A DNA stretch of 64,000 nt from DATGPD01 sp041398565 (GCA_041398565.1 JAWKUN010000003.1:1488001-1552000); one strand, 5' to 3'. Counted from the stretch's first letter, positions 1 to 9,394 are shown. Made by a program: numbers and translations. Notes: a model not told the origin generated them from the sequence alone.

Positions 1-149
1 TCGAGGAAGTGCAGGGCATGCCGGTGTCGCAGCCGGTCGACATCTGGCGCATCGTGCGCGAACTCGGCGACGGCGACGAGGTGCGCTTCGTCGTGCAACG
101 CGGCGGCAAGAGCGTCGAGCTGCGCGTGCCTGCCGCAGTCAAACGCTGA
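1..149 (+). CDS. C-terminal end of a PDZ-domain protein (partial)
   Basis: The window opens inside a gene; frame 3 is open from base 3 to a TGA at 147-149, about 48 residues. The visible tail contains the segment GMPVSQPVDIWRIVRELGDG followed by EVRFVVQRGGK and two further strands. This is the usual end of a PDZ domain (strand, carboxylate-side helix, final two strands) as found at the C terminus of HtrA/DegP-type serine proteases and similar periplasmic proteins. The catalytic part, if any, lies outside the window, so protease versus plain PDZ adaptor cannot be decided. It converges on the glycosyltransferase operon with only 13 bases between the stops. Confidence 0.55.
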   Translation, partial: EEVQGMPVSQPVDIWRIVRELGDGDEVRFVVQRGGKSVELRVPAAVKR

Positions 150-162
150 CGGGTGCGGACGA

Positions 163-687
163 CTACCGTGCGGCGCGACGCCCGAGTGCGCGTCCCAGCG
201 TGACCAGCGGTCCCACCAGGGCGCCGACGGTCGCCCGGAGGCAGGCCAGAGGCAGTGCCAGCGGCCACGCCAGGCCCGCGGGCATGCCCGCGGTTGCATG
301 GACCGGATCCTTGGCGCGCCACAGGACGTGGCGGACGATGTTGCCGAGGCTCCACGCGAACAGGCCCCGCTCGGTCGCCACTTCCCGGACTCGCACTCGC
401 GCCAGGGCGAACGCCAGCTTGCTGGGCCAGTGGCTGTGCGACCCGGTCCAGGCGACGACCCCGTGGTCGAACGGCTGCCGCCGCAGTGCGCGCACGAAGT
501 CCCGCCGGCTGCCCTGCGGCTTGTCGTCGAGCAGCTCGGCCCCCTCCAGTTCGCGGGCGCAGACCTGCCGGTGCGTGGCGCGGAGGATCACGGTCAGGTC
601 GGCCTCGGGCCACCGGCGGCGCGTCGCTGCGGCGAGGCGGTGCGCGTCCTCGGGCAGGCACGACAGCACGAGCAGCACGCGGGTCAC
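163..687 (-). CDS. small protein of a glycosyltransferase operon, function unknown
   Basis: 174 residues. The GTG start overlaps the TGA of the upstream GT2-GT4 gene (GTGA at 684-687), so the two are probably translationally coupled. The N-terminal stretch VLLVLSCLPEDAHRLAAATR and the following WPEADLTVIL look like the first strand-helix-strand of a Rossmann fold, as at the start of GT-B or GT9 enzymes. A segment FDHGVVAWTGSHSHWPSKL resembles the middle of short proteins often found in polysaccharide loci. The C-terminal third is hydrophobic (two possible membrane segments around residues 138-165) and ends in a basic tail. It is too short for a complete GT-B enzyme. I infer an accessory role in surface-glycan synthesis, without a specific reaction. 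Confidence 0.6.
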   Translation of the reverse strand: MTRVLLVLSCLPEDAHRLAAATRRRWPEADLTVILRATHRQVCARELEGAELLDDKPQGSRRDFVRALRRQPFDHGVVAWTGSHSHWPSKLAFALARVRVREVATERGLFAWSLGNIVRHVLWRAKDPVHATAGMPAGLAWPLALPLACLRATVGALVGPLVTLGRALGRRAAR

Positions 688-3032
688 GGCGTCGGCCTCC
701 GCGTGACGAGGACATCGCGGTACACCGCCTCGTACTTGGCCGCCATCGCCACCGAAGTGTGGTGTTGCTCGACCAGCGCGCGTCCGGCTCGACCGAGGCG
801 AGTGCGTTCAGCGGCATCGGCGAGGATGCGCACGCAGCCGGTGGCGAGGGCGGCGGCGTCGGTGGCGACCACGTAGTGCTCCGCCGGCTTGCCGGCGATT
901 CCGGTGAGGGCGAGTGGGGTTCCGACGACCGGTCGTCCCCAGGCGAGAGCTTCGAGGATCTTGCTGCGCATGCCGCCACCGTGGCGCAGGGGGGCGAGGA
1001 AGCACGCGGCTTCGCGAACCTCGGCTTCCAGATCGGCGACGAAGCCGCAGACGTCCACCCCCGGCAGCGCCGCCAGCGATGCCAGGCGTCGCTGAGGGTC
1101 GTGCCCGACCAGGCGCAGGCGCGCATCCTTGATCGCCGCGCGCACCTGGGGCAGCACCTGGCGCGCCGCGAACTCGGCGGCGTCGACGTTGGGGTCGTGG
1201 GCGTACGAGCCGACGAAGAGCAGCGTGGGTGACGTGCTCGGCGGTTGTGGAGCCAGGCGCTCGGCATCGATGCCATTGGTGACGACGACCGGGGAGAAGC
1301 GCGGGTGGCTGCGCCGCAAGGTGTCGGCGTCGGCCTCCGTCATGCAGACGAGGCGCGCGAACGGACGCAGGAGGCGCCGTTCCATGTTGACGGCGCGGGC
1401 GCGCTCGTGCGCGCGCGCCAGCGGCCCGCCCTTCTGCGTCCACGCCGCCTGCGCCAGGGGCTCGTGCACGACGTGCACGCTCGCCAGGTCGTCGAGCAGC
1501 CCTTCGCACACGTAGGCCATCTCGACGTAGTCGACCTGCACCACGTCGAACGCCGTGGTCGCGAGAACTTCGGCGACGCGGCGGCGGATCCCGGCGTCGC
1601 TGTAGTCGCGCCGGAAGCCTGCGGGGTCCTGGTGCCACAGATCGACGCGAGCCGGGTCCCGCGTCAGGAGCAGAGTCTCGACGCGTGCGACGTGGGGCGC
1701 CAGCTCTTCCGCCTTCGCTGCCATGGCCGGCGTTTCGGCCAGGGCGAGGACGGTCACGTGGTGGCGGCGACCGAGCTGGCGCAGCAACTCGAACTGCACC
1801 CAAGAGCCATCGGCGTCGCGGCGCGGCACGCGCGCCAGCAACATCAGCAGGCGCAGGCGATCTTCGGGCGCGACGTGCTGAGCTTGGGCGCGTTCGCAAC
1901 GGTGGCGGCTGTGTGCGAGCGCGAGCACGTCTCGGTCGGTCCGCGGCGCAGTGCGGCGCGTGCGCAGACGAGCGCGCAGAGCGGCCGGCAGCCGCCACAG
2001 TGCTGACCCGAGTCCGAGCAGTTCGATCAGGCTCCGGCGAGCGGCGCCCGCGAAGCCGCCGTGCAGGGCGACGCGCACCGCGCTCAGTGGCAAGAGGGTC
2101 GTCGCCGCGAGCGTCATCCGACTGTCGTCGAAGCTGCGCCAGGTGAACAGGTGGGCATTGCGGCGCTGCACGCGTGCCAGCGCGATCGGCCGTAGCCTGC
2201 TGCTGGACCCGCGGTGGCTGTGTACGACTCGCGACGCTGGCGCCGCCAGGACGTTCAGGCCGTGTCGCCATGCTTGGTAGGACAGGCTGGCGTCCTCGAA
2301 GTAGTACGGGTCGAACAGGGTCTCGAAGCCACCGAGTTGCAGGAGCGCTCGGCGATCGACGGCGGACGAGCCGCCACCGGCCCACAGGCAGGGCCAGACA
2401 CCGTCGGCACCCTCGGGCCACGGCAGGTGCGCCAGCTTGAACAGCCCGATCGCCCAGCGCCCGGCGGTGCGGCCGGTCTCGAGTCCGCGCTTGTCTTCGT
2501 CCTCCAAGTCGATCCGCGCGCTCACGGCGAACGCGTGGGGATCCTGCGCCAGCCCGCGCAGCAGCGGGCGCAGGAAGCCGGGGTCGACCACCATGTCGTT
2601 GTTCAGCAGGACGATCACGTCCTTGCTGGTTGCTCCCAGCGCTAGGTTGTAGCCGCGCACGAACTTCTCGTTGCGGCCGTGAGCGACGATGCGCACGTGC
2701 GGGTGCTGGCGGCGCACGAAGGCCAGCGAATCGTCGGCGCTCCCGTTGTCGACGACGATGATCTCGTGGGCACCGCCGTCGTGCGCGATCGCGGCGTCGA
2801 GCGACGGCAACAGGCGCTCGAGGAACGCGCGCCCGTTCCAGTTGAGCACCATGATGCAGGCCGCCGACGTGTCGCGGTCGGGCTTGGTGGCCACGACGCC
2901 GCCGAGGCGACGACGCACAGTCACGAGGTTGCCGAGCAACAGCACGACGGCGAGCGCGAGGCCGACCGGAGTGAGGAGAGCTGCCAGGATCACGACGGCG
3001 ACGGCGCCGGCGAACACACGCAACAGAGTCAC
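684..3032 (-). CDS. fused GT2-GT4 glycosyltransferase
   Basis: 782 residues if started at the GTG at 3032-3030, which overlaps the TGA of the upstream gene as GTGA. The frame stays open far upstream, but that part is a shadow of the neighbouring gene. Residues 1-35 hold one or two membrane segments. Residues about 55-300 are a GT2 (GT-A) domain: IMVLNWNGRAFLERLLPSL, VVDNGSADDS and the metal-binding LLNNDMVVDP. Residues about 405-780 are a GT4 (GT-B) domain with LLFVGSYAHDPNVDAAEF and the donor-site region LAPLRHGGGMRSKILEAL. Two sugar transferases in one chain suggest consecutive steps on one membrane-bound acceptor. Donor and acceptor cannot be read from sequence. Confidence 0.85.
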   Translation of the reverse strand: MTLLRVFAGAVAVVILAALLTPVGLALAVVLLLGNLVTVRRRLGGVVATKPDRDTSAACIMVLNWNGRAFLERLLPSLDAAIAHDGGAHEIIVVDNGSADDSLAFVRRQHPHVRIVAHGRNEKFVRGYNLALGATSKDVIVLLNNDMVVDPGFLRPLLRGLAQDPHAFAVSARIDLEDEDKRGLETGRTAGRWAIGLFKLAHLPWPEGADGVWPCLWAGGGSSAVDRRALLQLGGFETLFDPYYFEDASLSYQAWRHGLNVLAAPASRVVHSHRGSSSRLRPIALARVQRRNAHLFTWRSFDDSRMTLAATTLLPLSAVRVALHGGFAGAARRSLIELLGLGSALWRLPAALRARLRTRRTAPRTDRDVLALAHSRHRCERAQAQHVAPEDRLRLLMLLARVPRRDADGSWVQFELLRQLGRRHHVTVLALAETPAMAAKAEELAPHVARVETLLLTRDPARVDLWHQDPAGFRRDYSDAGIRRRVAEVLATTAFDVVQVDYVEMAYVCEGLLDDLASVHVVHEPLAQAAWTQKGGPLARAHERARAVNMERRLLRPFARLVCMTEADADTLRRSHPRFSPVVVTNGIDAERLAPQPPSTSPTLLFVGSYAHDPNVDAAEFAARQVLPQVRAAIKDARLRLVGHDPQRRLASLAALPGVDVCGFVADLEAEVREAACFLAPLRHGGGMRSKILEALAWGRPVVGTPLALTGIAGKPAEHYVVATDAAALATGCVRILADAAERTRLGRAGRALVEQHHTSVAMAAKYEAVYRDVLVTRRPTP

Positions 3033-4309
3033 CGTGGCCGCCAGGCGTGCTTGAGGGCGAGCACGCTCTCGAGTTGCGCGTCGACCGCGACGTCGGGAAC
3101 CAGGTTGACCTCGGCCCAGGCGCGGCCGGCACGTCCGGCCGTGGCCGCGGCATCCGAGTCTTGCAAGAACTCGAGCGCACGGCGAGCGAGTTCGTCGGCG
3201 GTCTCGCCGGCGCGGGCGGCTGCGGGCGGCAGGTTGCTGCCCGACAGCGCGCGGGCGTTCGCCACCACCGGCAAGCCGTGCGCCGCCGCGGTCACGACCT
3301 TCACCCGGCTCCCGTCGCCGGAGAACAAGGGCGCCAGGAGCAAACGTGTCGACCCGAGGAGCTCCGGCAGATCGGGGACGTAGCCGACGTAGCGCACACC
3401 CGGACGCTGGTCGAGCTGGCGCACGGCCAGCGGGGCGCGGGGACCGGCGAGCCACAGCTCGGTGTGCGGCGCGGCGGCGTGCACGCGCGGCCAGACCTCG
3501 TTGGCCAAGAACACGGCCGCTTCGGTGTTGGGTTGGTGCGCGTAGTCGCCCAGGAACAACGCTCGTGGCGGCGTCGAGCCGGCATCGATCCCTCGGCGGG
3601 GCAGCTCGACGAGGAGCGGCCGCACGGCGACCTCGCGGCCGAGGGTGCGTCCCAAGATGCGGGCGTCCTCGGGGTTGACGGCCTGCAGCAGCCCAGCGAG
3701 CGGGTAGAAGCGGTGGACGTAGCGCCGCCAGAGCCGCTGGTCGCGCTGCCGACCGAACGACCGGCCGAGCACGCCGGCGGGCGCATGCCCGCCGCGCTCG
3801 TGGTCGGTCAGCACGGTGGGACAGCGCCCCGCGAGGACCGGGAGGTACTGCGCCATGACCGCGAACTCGAGGAGCGCCGCGTCCGGTCGCCTGGCGAGGG
3901 CGCGCCGGAGGGCTTGGGTCGTGGCAGTCCGACGCATCTTCGCCGCGAGAAGGGGGAGGCCGCGCGCCGTCCACAGCACGCCGTGCCGCATGGTGTCGAC
4001 GGCTCGCCCCAGCACGCCCCGATCCTGAATGCGGCTAACCGGAATTGTCTCTACATGCGCGAACCACGTCAGTTCTGCCGCCAAGCCGCGCTCCGAGGGC
4101 CGGCACATCGAGACGAGTTCCACCTCGCACCGCGCTGCCAGGCCTCGCAAGAGGGCCGCCAAGTAGACCCCGCCGCCGTGGTCGGCGCTGGGGTGCGGCA
4201 GGAATGGCGTCGCCACGAGCAGGCGCAAGGGAAGCGACCGGTGCGTGTTCAGGTTGCGAGCAAGGAGCCGAGCGGGCCGGCCTTCGGTCGCCGGTGGGGG
4301 AGCCAGCAT
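3029..4309 (-). CDS. GT4-family glycosyltransferase
   Basis: Up to 426 residues; first gene of the three-gene minus-strand operon. The GT-B fold is visible: N-terminal LRLLVATPFLPHPSADHGGG (glycine-rich acceptor-side loop), central ALFLGDYAHQPNTEAAVFLA, and the donor-site region LLLAPLFSGDGSRVKVVTAA with HGLPVVAN. It resembles the GT4 half of the downstream fusion (DYAHQPN versus SYAHDPN; PLFSGDGSRVK versus PLRHGGGMRSK), so the two may derive from one ancestor. The ATG at 4309 gives an unusual 28-residue leader before the first strand, so a later start is possible. The nucleotide-sugar donor is unknown. Probable role: surface-polysaccharide or glycolipid assembly at the cytoplasmic face of the membrane. 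Confidence 0.85.
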   Translation of the reverse strand: MLAPPPATEGRPARLLARNLNTHRSLPLRLLVATPFLPHPSADHGGGVYLAALLRGLAARCEVELVSMCRPSERGLAAELTWFAHVETIPVSRIQDRGVLGRAVDTMRHGVLWTARGLPLLAAKMRRTATTQALRRALARRPDAALLEFAVMAQYLPVLAGRCPTVLTDHERGGHAPAGVLGRSFGRQRDQRLWRRYVHRFYPLAGLLQAVNPEDARILGRTLGREVAVRPLLVELPRRGIDAGSTPPRALFLGDYAHQPNTEAAVFLANEVWPRVHAAAPHTELWLAGPRAPLAVRQLDQRPGVRYVGYVPDLPELLGSTRLLLAPLFSGDGSRVKVVTAAAHGLPVVANARALSGSNLPPAAARAGETADELARRALEFLQDSDAAATAGRAGRAWAEVNLVPDVAVDAQLESVLALKHAWRPR

Positions 4310-4777
4310 TCAGCGGTGGAGATGCCCGTCCGCTGCGAGGCTGGTGCGATGGGCGTCGACCTAGGTCGTCCGCCCTTCCCGGGTTCTACGGTCCGGCAGG
4401 CGCCACGTCCACGAGAGCTGCGCGTTCATGGGCGGCCGCCCCCGCGCGACTCTGTCCGGGGCTCACGGCATGGGAAGGATCGAGGCGAACCGAACCGCTC
4501 GGGCCTTTTTTGGGCCCTCGCTCCCATAGCGTGTTCAAAGATGAGCGGGGCGCGGGTCCCAAGGGCGCTTTGTGCGCCTTACGCGTGACTGGAAGGAGGT
4601 TTACGAGGGAGCAGCCGCCCTTTTCCACAGGCTTTCAAGGGGTGTGGACAGGGGCGCGGTTTGTGTCATAATCCGCGCCGACCCAAGACCGACCACCTTC
4701 CCTCATGCTTTTCGTAGCGAGGTAAGGCAGCGGGTGGATTCGGATTCGGAGATACGAGTGGAAGGCATTTCCGGCTG
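4310..4777. other. 468-bp divergent intergenic region
   Basis: No convincing gene. It separates the divergent glycosyltransferase operon and the HEAT-repeat gene. It holds a 12-base perfect palindrome CGACCTAGGTCG at 4357-4368, 48 bases upstream of the minus-strand gene, and a sigma70-like promoter at 4645-4672 facing right. The GGGCC-TTTTTTG-GGCCC motif near 4502 is only a 5-bp stem and is not a convincing terminator. Confidence 0.5.
4645..4672 (+). promoter_or_regulatory. sigma70-like promoter for the HEAT-repeat gene
   Basis: A TGGACA box (4645-4650) and a CATAAT box (4667-4672) are separated by 16 bases. They lie about 100 bases upstream of the HEAT-repeat start and in a locally AT-richer patch of an otherwise GC-rich region. 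Confidence 0.45.
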
Positions 4778-6403
4778 GTGGCGATGAACGACACCCTCAA
4801 GGCGATAGTCAAAGTCCTCAGCGAGGCGAAGCCAGAGCGTCAAGTCGCGGCCGCGCAGGTTCTTGCCGAGTTGCGTCCGCCCGAGCCCGCCGTGGTGAAG
4901 GCGCTGGCGACGCGCCTGGCCACCGCCGAGCCGATCCTCACCCGTTTCATCCTCGAGGCGCTGGCTGCCATCGGGTCAGAGGACTCGACGCGCGCCTTGT
5001 TGGAGCGGCTGCGAACCGGCGGTGCCGAGTCCGACCAGATCGCTCTGCTCATGAGCCGAGAGGACAGTGCCTCGGCGGCACGCTACCTGGCCAGCGTCTT
5101 CGACGACGGCGATGTCGAGATGCGGTGCCGCATCCTCACCATCGTTGGCCGGCAGTCGAGCAAAGAGGCGCTTGCTGTCCTCCGCAAGGCGCTGCTCTCA
5201 CCCGAGCCGAGTCTGGGAGAGGCCGCGCATCGGACTCTCGCCGAGGTGGCGCCGCGCCTCAGCGGCGAGCGACGCGCGGCCCTCGTGGAGCAGATCAAGA
5301 AGGACGTCGAGCACAAGGAGGCGAACCCGGCGTCGGTGGCGCAGGGTTTGCGCGCTCTGGGCGCGCTCGATCCGGTCGGTGCGCGTTCACTCCTGCTCAA
5401 GCACGCTGGTGTTCGCCACCCAGGAATCGTGCGCCAGGCAGCGCTGCAAGCGCTGATGGGGACGGAACTCACCACGGCCCAGGCAGACGCGCTGCTCGGC
5501 TACCTGGGCGAGCAGGACATGACCTACGTGGTGCGTCCGACCATAGCTTTGCTGAGCAAGGTCGACCGGTGGGGCGCGGGTGGGGTCACCAAGCTGAAGA
5601 AGGTGCTGGAGAGCGGCAACGAAGAGACGCAGCGGTTCGCCCTGCACGCGCTCCGCAGCTGCAAGACCGAGGCAGTCGCCGGCATCTGTCTGGAACACCT
5701 GCTGCGCGTCGGCGACGCGTTCCACGACGTAGCCAGCGATGCTCTGGCCAGCAACCCGGCAGCGCTACCGTCCCTGCTGCAGGCGTTTCTCGCCGAGAAG
5801 GACATCGACGTGGCGCGGCGGCTGGCCGCGCCGCTCGTGCGCCTCGGGCCGCACTTCACCGAGGCACAGGCCAAGACCTTGGTCGATCGCGCCGTCAAGC
5901 AGGTGTCTGCCGCGGACGCGCTCGGTGACGTGACCTTGCACGTCGCCTTGTTCGCGGCGCGCGGTCCGTCGATGGCCGAACTCGCCGACCGAGCGCAGAA
6001 GCTGCGCCGAGCCAAGAAGTCGCCGGAGGCGCACGCGCTCCTGATTCGCGTGGCCACGCACGCGTCGCTGACGCCGGAGGCGCAGTATCAGCTGGCGTTG
6101 TGCAAGCTGGTCGCCGAGAACGGCACGCGGCACGGAGCGGATGCCCAGGTGGCCGCCGGCAATGCGACGATGGGCTACTTCGCCAGCCTCGTGCGCGAAG
6201 GGTTCCCGCTGGCCGAGCGACTCAAGAAGGAAGCGCTGCTGTTGCCGGAGCACCTGGTCCGCTTGGGTTCGCACTTCGCGGAGGCGGTGGGCTCGGAGCG
6301 ACGCTTCGGGGCGGAACTGCTCCAATTCGTGGCAGCCAAGCATCCGCGGGTGAAGGCCGGCGAGCAGGCGCGCATGGTGTTGCGTGCCGAGAATCTGACC
6401 TGA
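4778..6403 (+). CDS. HEAT-repeat protein
   Basis: 541 residues from GTG 4778; an ATG two codons later (4784) is an equally likely start. The protein is almost entirely paired amphipathic helices of 30-35 residues with the HEAT pattern, for example QVAAAQVLAELRPPEPAVVK, ILTRFILEALAAIGSEDSTR and ETQRFALHALRSCKTEAVAG. There is no signal peptide, membrane segment or catalytic motif. HEAT solenoids are scaffolds for protein or nucleic-acid partners. The partner is not evident, because the gene stands alone between an oppositely oriented operon and convergent hflX (25 bases between stops). Confidence 0.75.
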   Translation: MAMNDTLKAIVKVLSEAKPERQVAAAQVLAELRPPEPAVVKALATRLATAEPILTRFILEALAAIGSEDSTRALLERLRTGGAESDQIALLMSREDSASAARYLASVFDDGDVEMRCRILTIVGRQSSKEALAVLRKALLSPEPSLGEAAHRTLAEVAPRLSGERRAALVEQIKKDVEHKEANPASVAQGLRALGALDPVGARSLLLKHAGVRHPGIVRQAALQALMGTELTTAQADALLGYLGEQDMTYVVRPTIALLSKVDRWGAGGVTKLKKVLESGNEETQRFALHALRSCKTEAVAGICLEHLLRVGDAFHDVASDALASNPAALPSLLQAFLAEKDIDVARRLAAPLVRLGPHFTEAQAKTLVDRAVKQVSAADALGDVTLHVALFAARGPSMAELADRAQKLRRAKKSPEAHALLIRVATHASLTPEAQYQLALCKLVAENGTRHGADAQVAAGNATMGYFASLVREGFPLAERLKKEALLLPEHLVRLGSHFAEAVGSERRFGAELLQFVAAKHPRVKAGEQARMVLRAENLT

Positions 6404-6428
6404 GCAGCCTCGGGTGGCGCGCTTGGGC

Positions 6429-7721
6429 TCAGTCTCCGTCCGGAGCGGGGTGCACGAGCGCCCCGCGGCCGAGCATGCGGCCCAGCACCACCGCGTTGAC
6501 CACGCACTCGAGCAGACAGCCTTCCTCGGTGTAGAACTCGCTGAGAACCGTCGCGTTGGCGCGCAGCTCGGCGAGCAGGTGGCCTGCGGTGTGGGGAACC
6601 AGGATCTGCACTTGCTGCTCGAAGCTGGCGAGGTGGAGCTGCAGTCGATCTTCGAGTTCGGACAGGCCGGCGCCGGTCTTGGCGGAGATCGCAACGGCGT
6701 CCGGGTAGCGTAGGCGCAGGGGCGCCATGTCGGCGGGATCCGTCACCGCGTCGAGCTTGTTGAGGACGACGAGACGCGGGATGTTCTCGGCCTCGAGCTG
6801 GGTGAGCACCTGCTCGACCGTGGCGAGTTCCGCGAGGCAGGTCGGACTCGAGGCATCGCACACGACGAACAACAGATCGGCGTTGAGTGCCTCCTCGAGG
6901 GTCGCGTGGAAGCTCGCCACCAACTGGTGCGGCAGGTTGTCGATGAAGCCGACGGTATCGGACAGCAGCACGATGCGACCGCCGCGCAGACGCCAGGGTC
7001 TGGTGCGCGTGTCGAGCGTCGAGAAGAGCCGGTCTTCAGCGAGGACGCCGGCGTCGGTCAGCCGGTTCATCAGCGTCGACTTGCCGGCGTTGGTGTAGCC
7101 GACGATGGCGACGGTGAAGCGATCGGGCCGCTGCTGGATCTCGCGCGACTTGCGCGCCTCGACCTGGGCCAGCTTGCGCGAGACCTGCGAGATCTTCGTG
7201 CGCAGGTCGGAGCGGTCGAGATCGATCTGCTTCTCGCCCGCACCGCCGCGCACGCCGATGCCACCGCGCTGGCGCTCGAGATGTGTCCACAGGCGTTTGA
7301 GACGCGGCAGTTGGTACTGCAGGCGTGCGAGCTCGACCTGCAGCTTCGCCTGCGGCGTGCGCGCGTGCATCTCGAAGATGTGCAGGATCAGCTCGCTGCG
7401 GTCGAGAACGGGGCAGCCGACCGCCTTCTCGATGTGCTTGCCCTGCGTCGGGCTGAGCGAGTCGTTGCACACGATCAGCTCGGCCTTGGTCTGGGCGACC
7501 ACCTCCTTGATCTCCTCCAGCTTGCCGGCGCCGACGTAGCTGTGGGGGTCGGGGGCGCGGCGGTGTTGCACCATGCAGCCGATCACCTCGAGCGCGCCGG
7601 TGTCGGCGAGGTACGAGAGTTCGCGTAGGACTTCGGGCGCGGTGCGCTGGTCGCCGTGGGGAGCGGTGCCGAACAGGATGGCCTGCGGTCGGGTGTCGGG
7701 CCGTCGTTGCGCCTGGATCAC
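6429..7721 (-). CDS. hflX: ribosome-associated GTPase HflX
   Basis: 430 residues from the GTG at 7721-7719, which overlaps the nadB stop as GTGA; this matches the usual HflX length. The N-terminal HflX domain carries YVGAGKLEEIKEVV, and the linker helix ends in ERQRGGIGVRGGAGEKQID, a hallmark of the family. The G domain shows the P-loop GYTNAGKST, the DTVGF segment (G3, usual DxxGF form), NKLD (G4) and SAKTG (G5). HflX binds the 50S subunit and splits stalled or stress-damaged ribosomes in a GTP-dependent way. Coupling to nadB suggests co-transcription rather than shared function. Confidence 0.95.
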   Translation of the reverse strand: MIQAQRRPDTRPQAILFGTAPHGDQRTAPEVLRELSYLADTGALEVIGCMVQHRRAPDPHSYVGAGKLEEIKEVVAQTKAELIVCNDSLSPTQGKHIEKAVGCPVLDRSELILHIFEMHARTPQAKLQVELARLQYQLPRLKRLWTHLERQRGGIGVRGGAGEKQIDLDRSDLRTKISQVSRKLAQVEARKSREIQQRPDRFTVAIVGYTNAGKSTLMNRLTDAGVLAEDRLFSTLDTRTRPWRLRGGRIVLLSDTVGFIDNLPHQLVASFHATLEEALNADLLFVVCDASSPTCLAELATVEQVLTQLEAENIPRLVVLNKLDAVTDPADMAPLRLRYPDAVAISAKTGAGLSELEDRLQLHLASFEQQVQILVPHTAGHLLAELRANATVLSEFYTEEGCLLECVVNAVVLGRMLGRGALVHPAPDGD

Positions 7722-9394
7722 GGGACGATGGAAAGGGCTCGGTCGCTGGGCACGCGCATCGGGCCGCGGGTCGTCTCCGGTCCGGCCACGCCGCGACGGA
7801 ACAAGACCTGGCGACACCACCCGGCGTCGTCGCGATCGGGGTGGTCGACGCGATGATGGGTGCCCCGACTCTCGCAGCGCTCGGCGGCGGCGCGACTGAT
7901 CAGGCCAGCGACGGTCAGCATGTTCGCGAGCTCGAAACCCTGCTTGGTGTGGTTGGCTGCCCGCAGCAGATAGCGTCCCCACAGGTCGATGCGCTCGCGC
8001 GCCTCCTGTAGCCCGGCACCGTTGCGCAGCAGGCCGACCTGCCGCCACATCAGGCTCTTGAGCGAGTAGAGCATGTCCTCCAGCTGGATGCGCGGCGACG
8101 TGACCGAGGACGCGAAGGGCAGGCGCGGCAGGGTGATGCGGTCGCGGCGAAAGGCATCGGCGGCCGCCTGGCGGCCGGCGGCGTGGCCGGCCGTGGCAGC
8201 TTCGAGGAGGGAATTGGATGCCAGCCGGTTGGCGCCGTGGAACGACGTGCACGCCGCCTCGCCGATGGCGAAGAGGCCCGGCATGGTGGTGCGACCTTCG
8301 ACGTCGGCGACCACGCCGCCGATCATGTAGTGCGCTCCCGGTCGCACCGGGATCGGCTGGGTGGCGATGTCGATGTCGAACGCGGCGCAGATGCGCGCCA
8401 CCTCGCGGAACCGCTCCCGCGGTCGATCCACGGGGCTCATGTCGAGGTAGACGTGCGTGTCGCCGAGCTCGACCATGCGGTGCAGGATGGCGCGGCTCAC
8501 CACGTCGCGCGGTGCCAGGTCGCGCTGCGGGTGGTCGGCCATGAGGGGCTTGCCGTGCCGATCGCGCAGCACTGCGCCGGCACCGCGCACCACCTCCGAG
8601 ATGAGGTAGCGCGACGCGCCGGCGATGTAGAGCGTCGTCGGATGGAACTGCACGAACTCGAGGTCGGCGAGGAGTGCGCCGGCGCGGTATGCCATCGCCA
8701 CGCCGTCGGCGCAGGCGCCGGCGGGATTCGTCGTCTCGCGGAAGATCTGGCCGGCGCCGCCAGTGGCGAGCACCACGGCTCCGGCCGTGATCGCCAGCTC
8801 GCGGTCGTCGATGTGGCCGATCGCACCAGCGCAGCGACCGTCGTGCACGATGAGGTCGCGCACGAAGGAGCCTTCCCGCCAGGTGATGTCGGGGTTCTCG
8901 ACCAGCTGCTGGCGCAGCGCTGCCTGCATCATCGTGCCGCTGCGGGTGCCGTCGGCGTGCACGACACGCGCCACCGAGTGCCCGCCTTCCCGGCCGAGGA
9001 CGATCGCGCCGTGGTCGCGGTCGAAGTGCGTGCCGAACTTCTCCAGGCGGTCGACCGCGTCGGTGCCGCTGGCGACGAAGTGCCGCACCACCGCCGGGTC
9101 GGACAGGCCACTACCCACCCGCAGCGTATCGGCGACGTGGAGGTCGAGGCTGTCGTCTTCGCCGAGCACGGCGGCGATCCCGCCCTGCGCGTAGGACGTG
9201 TTCGTCTCCTCCAGCGCCGTCTTCGACAGCAGCAGAACGCTGGCGCCCTCGTGCGCGGCCGAGAGGGCGGCGCTCGCACCGGCGAGGCCGCCGCCGATCA
9301 CCAAGACGTCGGTGGTGAGCACCGGCGTCCGACGGGGATCGAAGCCGCCGAGCTGGGCGACCGAGAGCAGCGGTGCCGCGGAGTCGTCGGTCAC
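7718..9394 (-). CDS. nadB: L-aspartate oxidase
   Basis: 558 residues from the GTG at 9394-9392, two bases after the secDF stop. FAD-dependent oxidation of L-aspartate to iminoaspartate is the first step of de novo NAD synthesis. Visible are the N-terminal dinucleotide-binding motif VLVIGGGLAGASAALSA, the active-site region FVQFHPTTLY, the GAHYMIGGV segment and the C-terminal FAD-binding GEAACTSFHGANRLASNSLL. These are typical of NadB within the succinate dehydrogenase flavoprotein family. No nadA or nadC is next to it. An SdhA or fumarate reductase assignment is unlikely because no iron-sulfur subunit or membrane anchor gene is adjacent. Confidence 0.93.
   Translation of the reverse strand: MTDDSAAPLLSVAQLGGFDPRRTPVLTTDVLVIGGGLAGASAALSAAHEGASVLLLSKTALEETNTSYAQGGIAAVLGEDDSLDLHVADTLRVGSGLSDPAVVRHFVASGTDAVDRLEKFGTHFDRDHGAIVLGREGGHSVARVVHADGTRSGTMMQAALRQQLVENPDITWREGSFVRDLIVHDGRCAGAIGHIDDRELAITAGAVVLATGGAGQIFRETTNPAGACADGVAMAYRAGALLADLEFVQFHPTTLYIAGASRYLISEVVRGAGAVLRDRHGKPLMADHPQRDLAPRDVVSRAILHRMVELGDTHVYLDMSPVDRPRERFREVARICAAFDIDIATQPIPVRPGAHYMIGGVVADVEGRTTMPGLFAIGEAACTSFHGANRLASNSLLEAATAGHAAGRQAAADAFRRDRITLPRLPFASSVTSPRIQLEDMLYSLKSLMWRQVGLLRNGAGLQEARERIDLWGRYLLRAANHTKQGFELANMLTVAGLISRAAAERCESRGTHHRVDHPDRDDAGWCRQVLFRRGVAGPETTRGPMRVPSDRALSIVP

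Noticed and set aside
3033..3974. N-terminal extension of the GT2-GT4 frame, 314 further codons
   Set aside because: It is antisense-free but lies entirely over the upstream GT4 gene in another frame, has an Arg/Pro-rich shadow composition, and the GTGA overlap gives a better start.
4386..4628. 80-codon minus-strand frame in the intergenic region
   Set aside because: No ribosome-binding site, no protein-like pattern, and it overlaps the sequence leading to the promoter at 4645.
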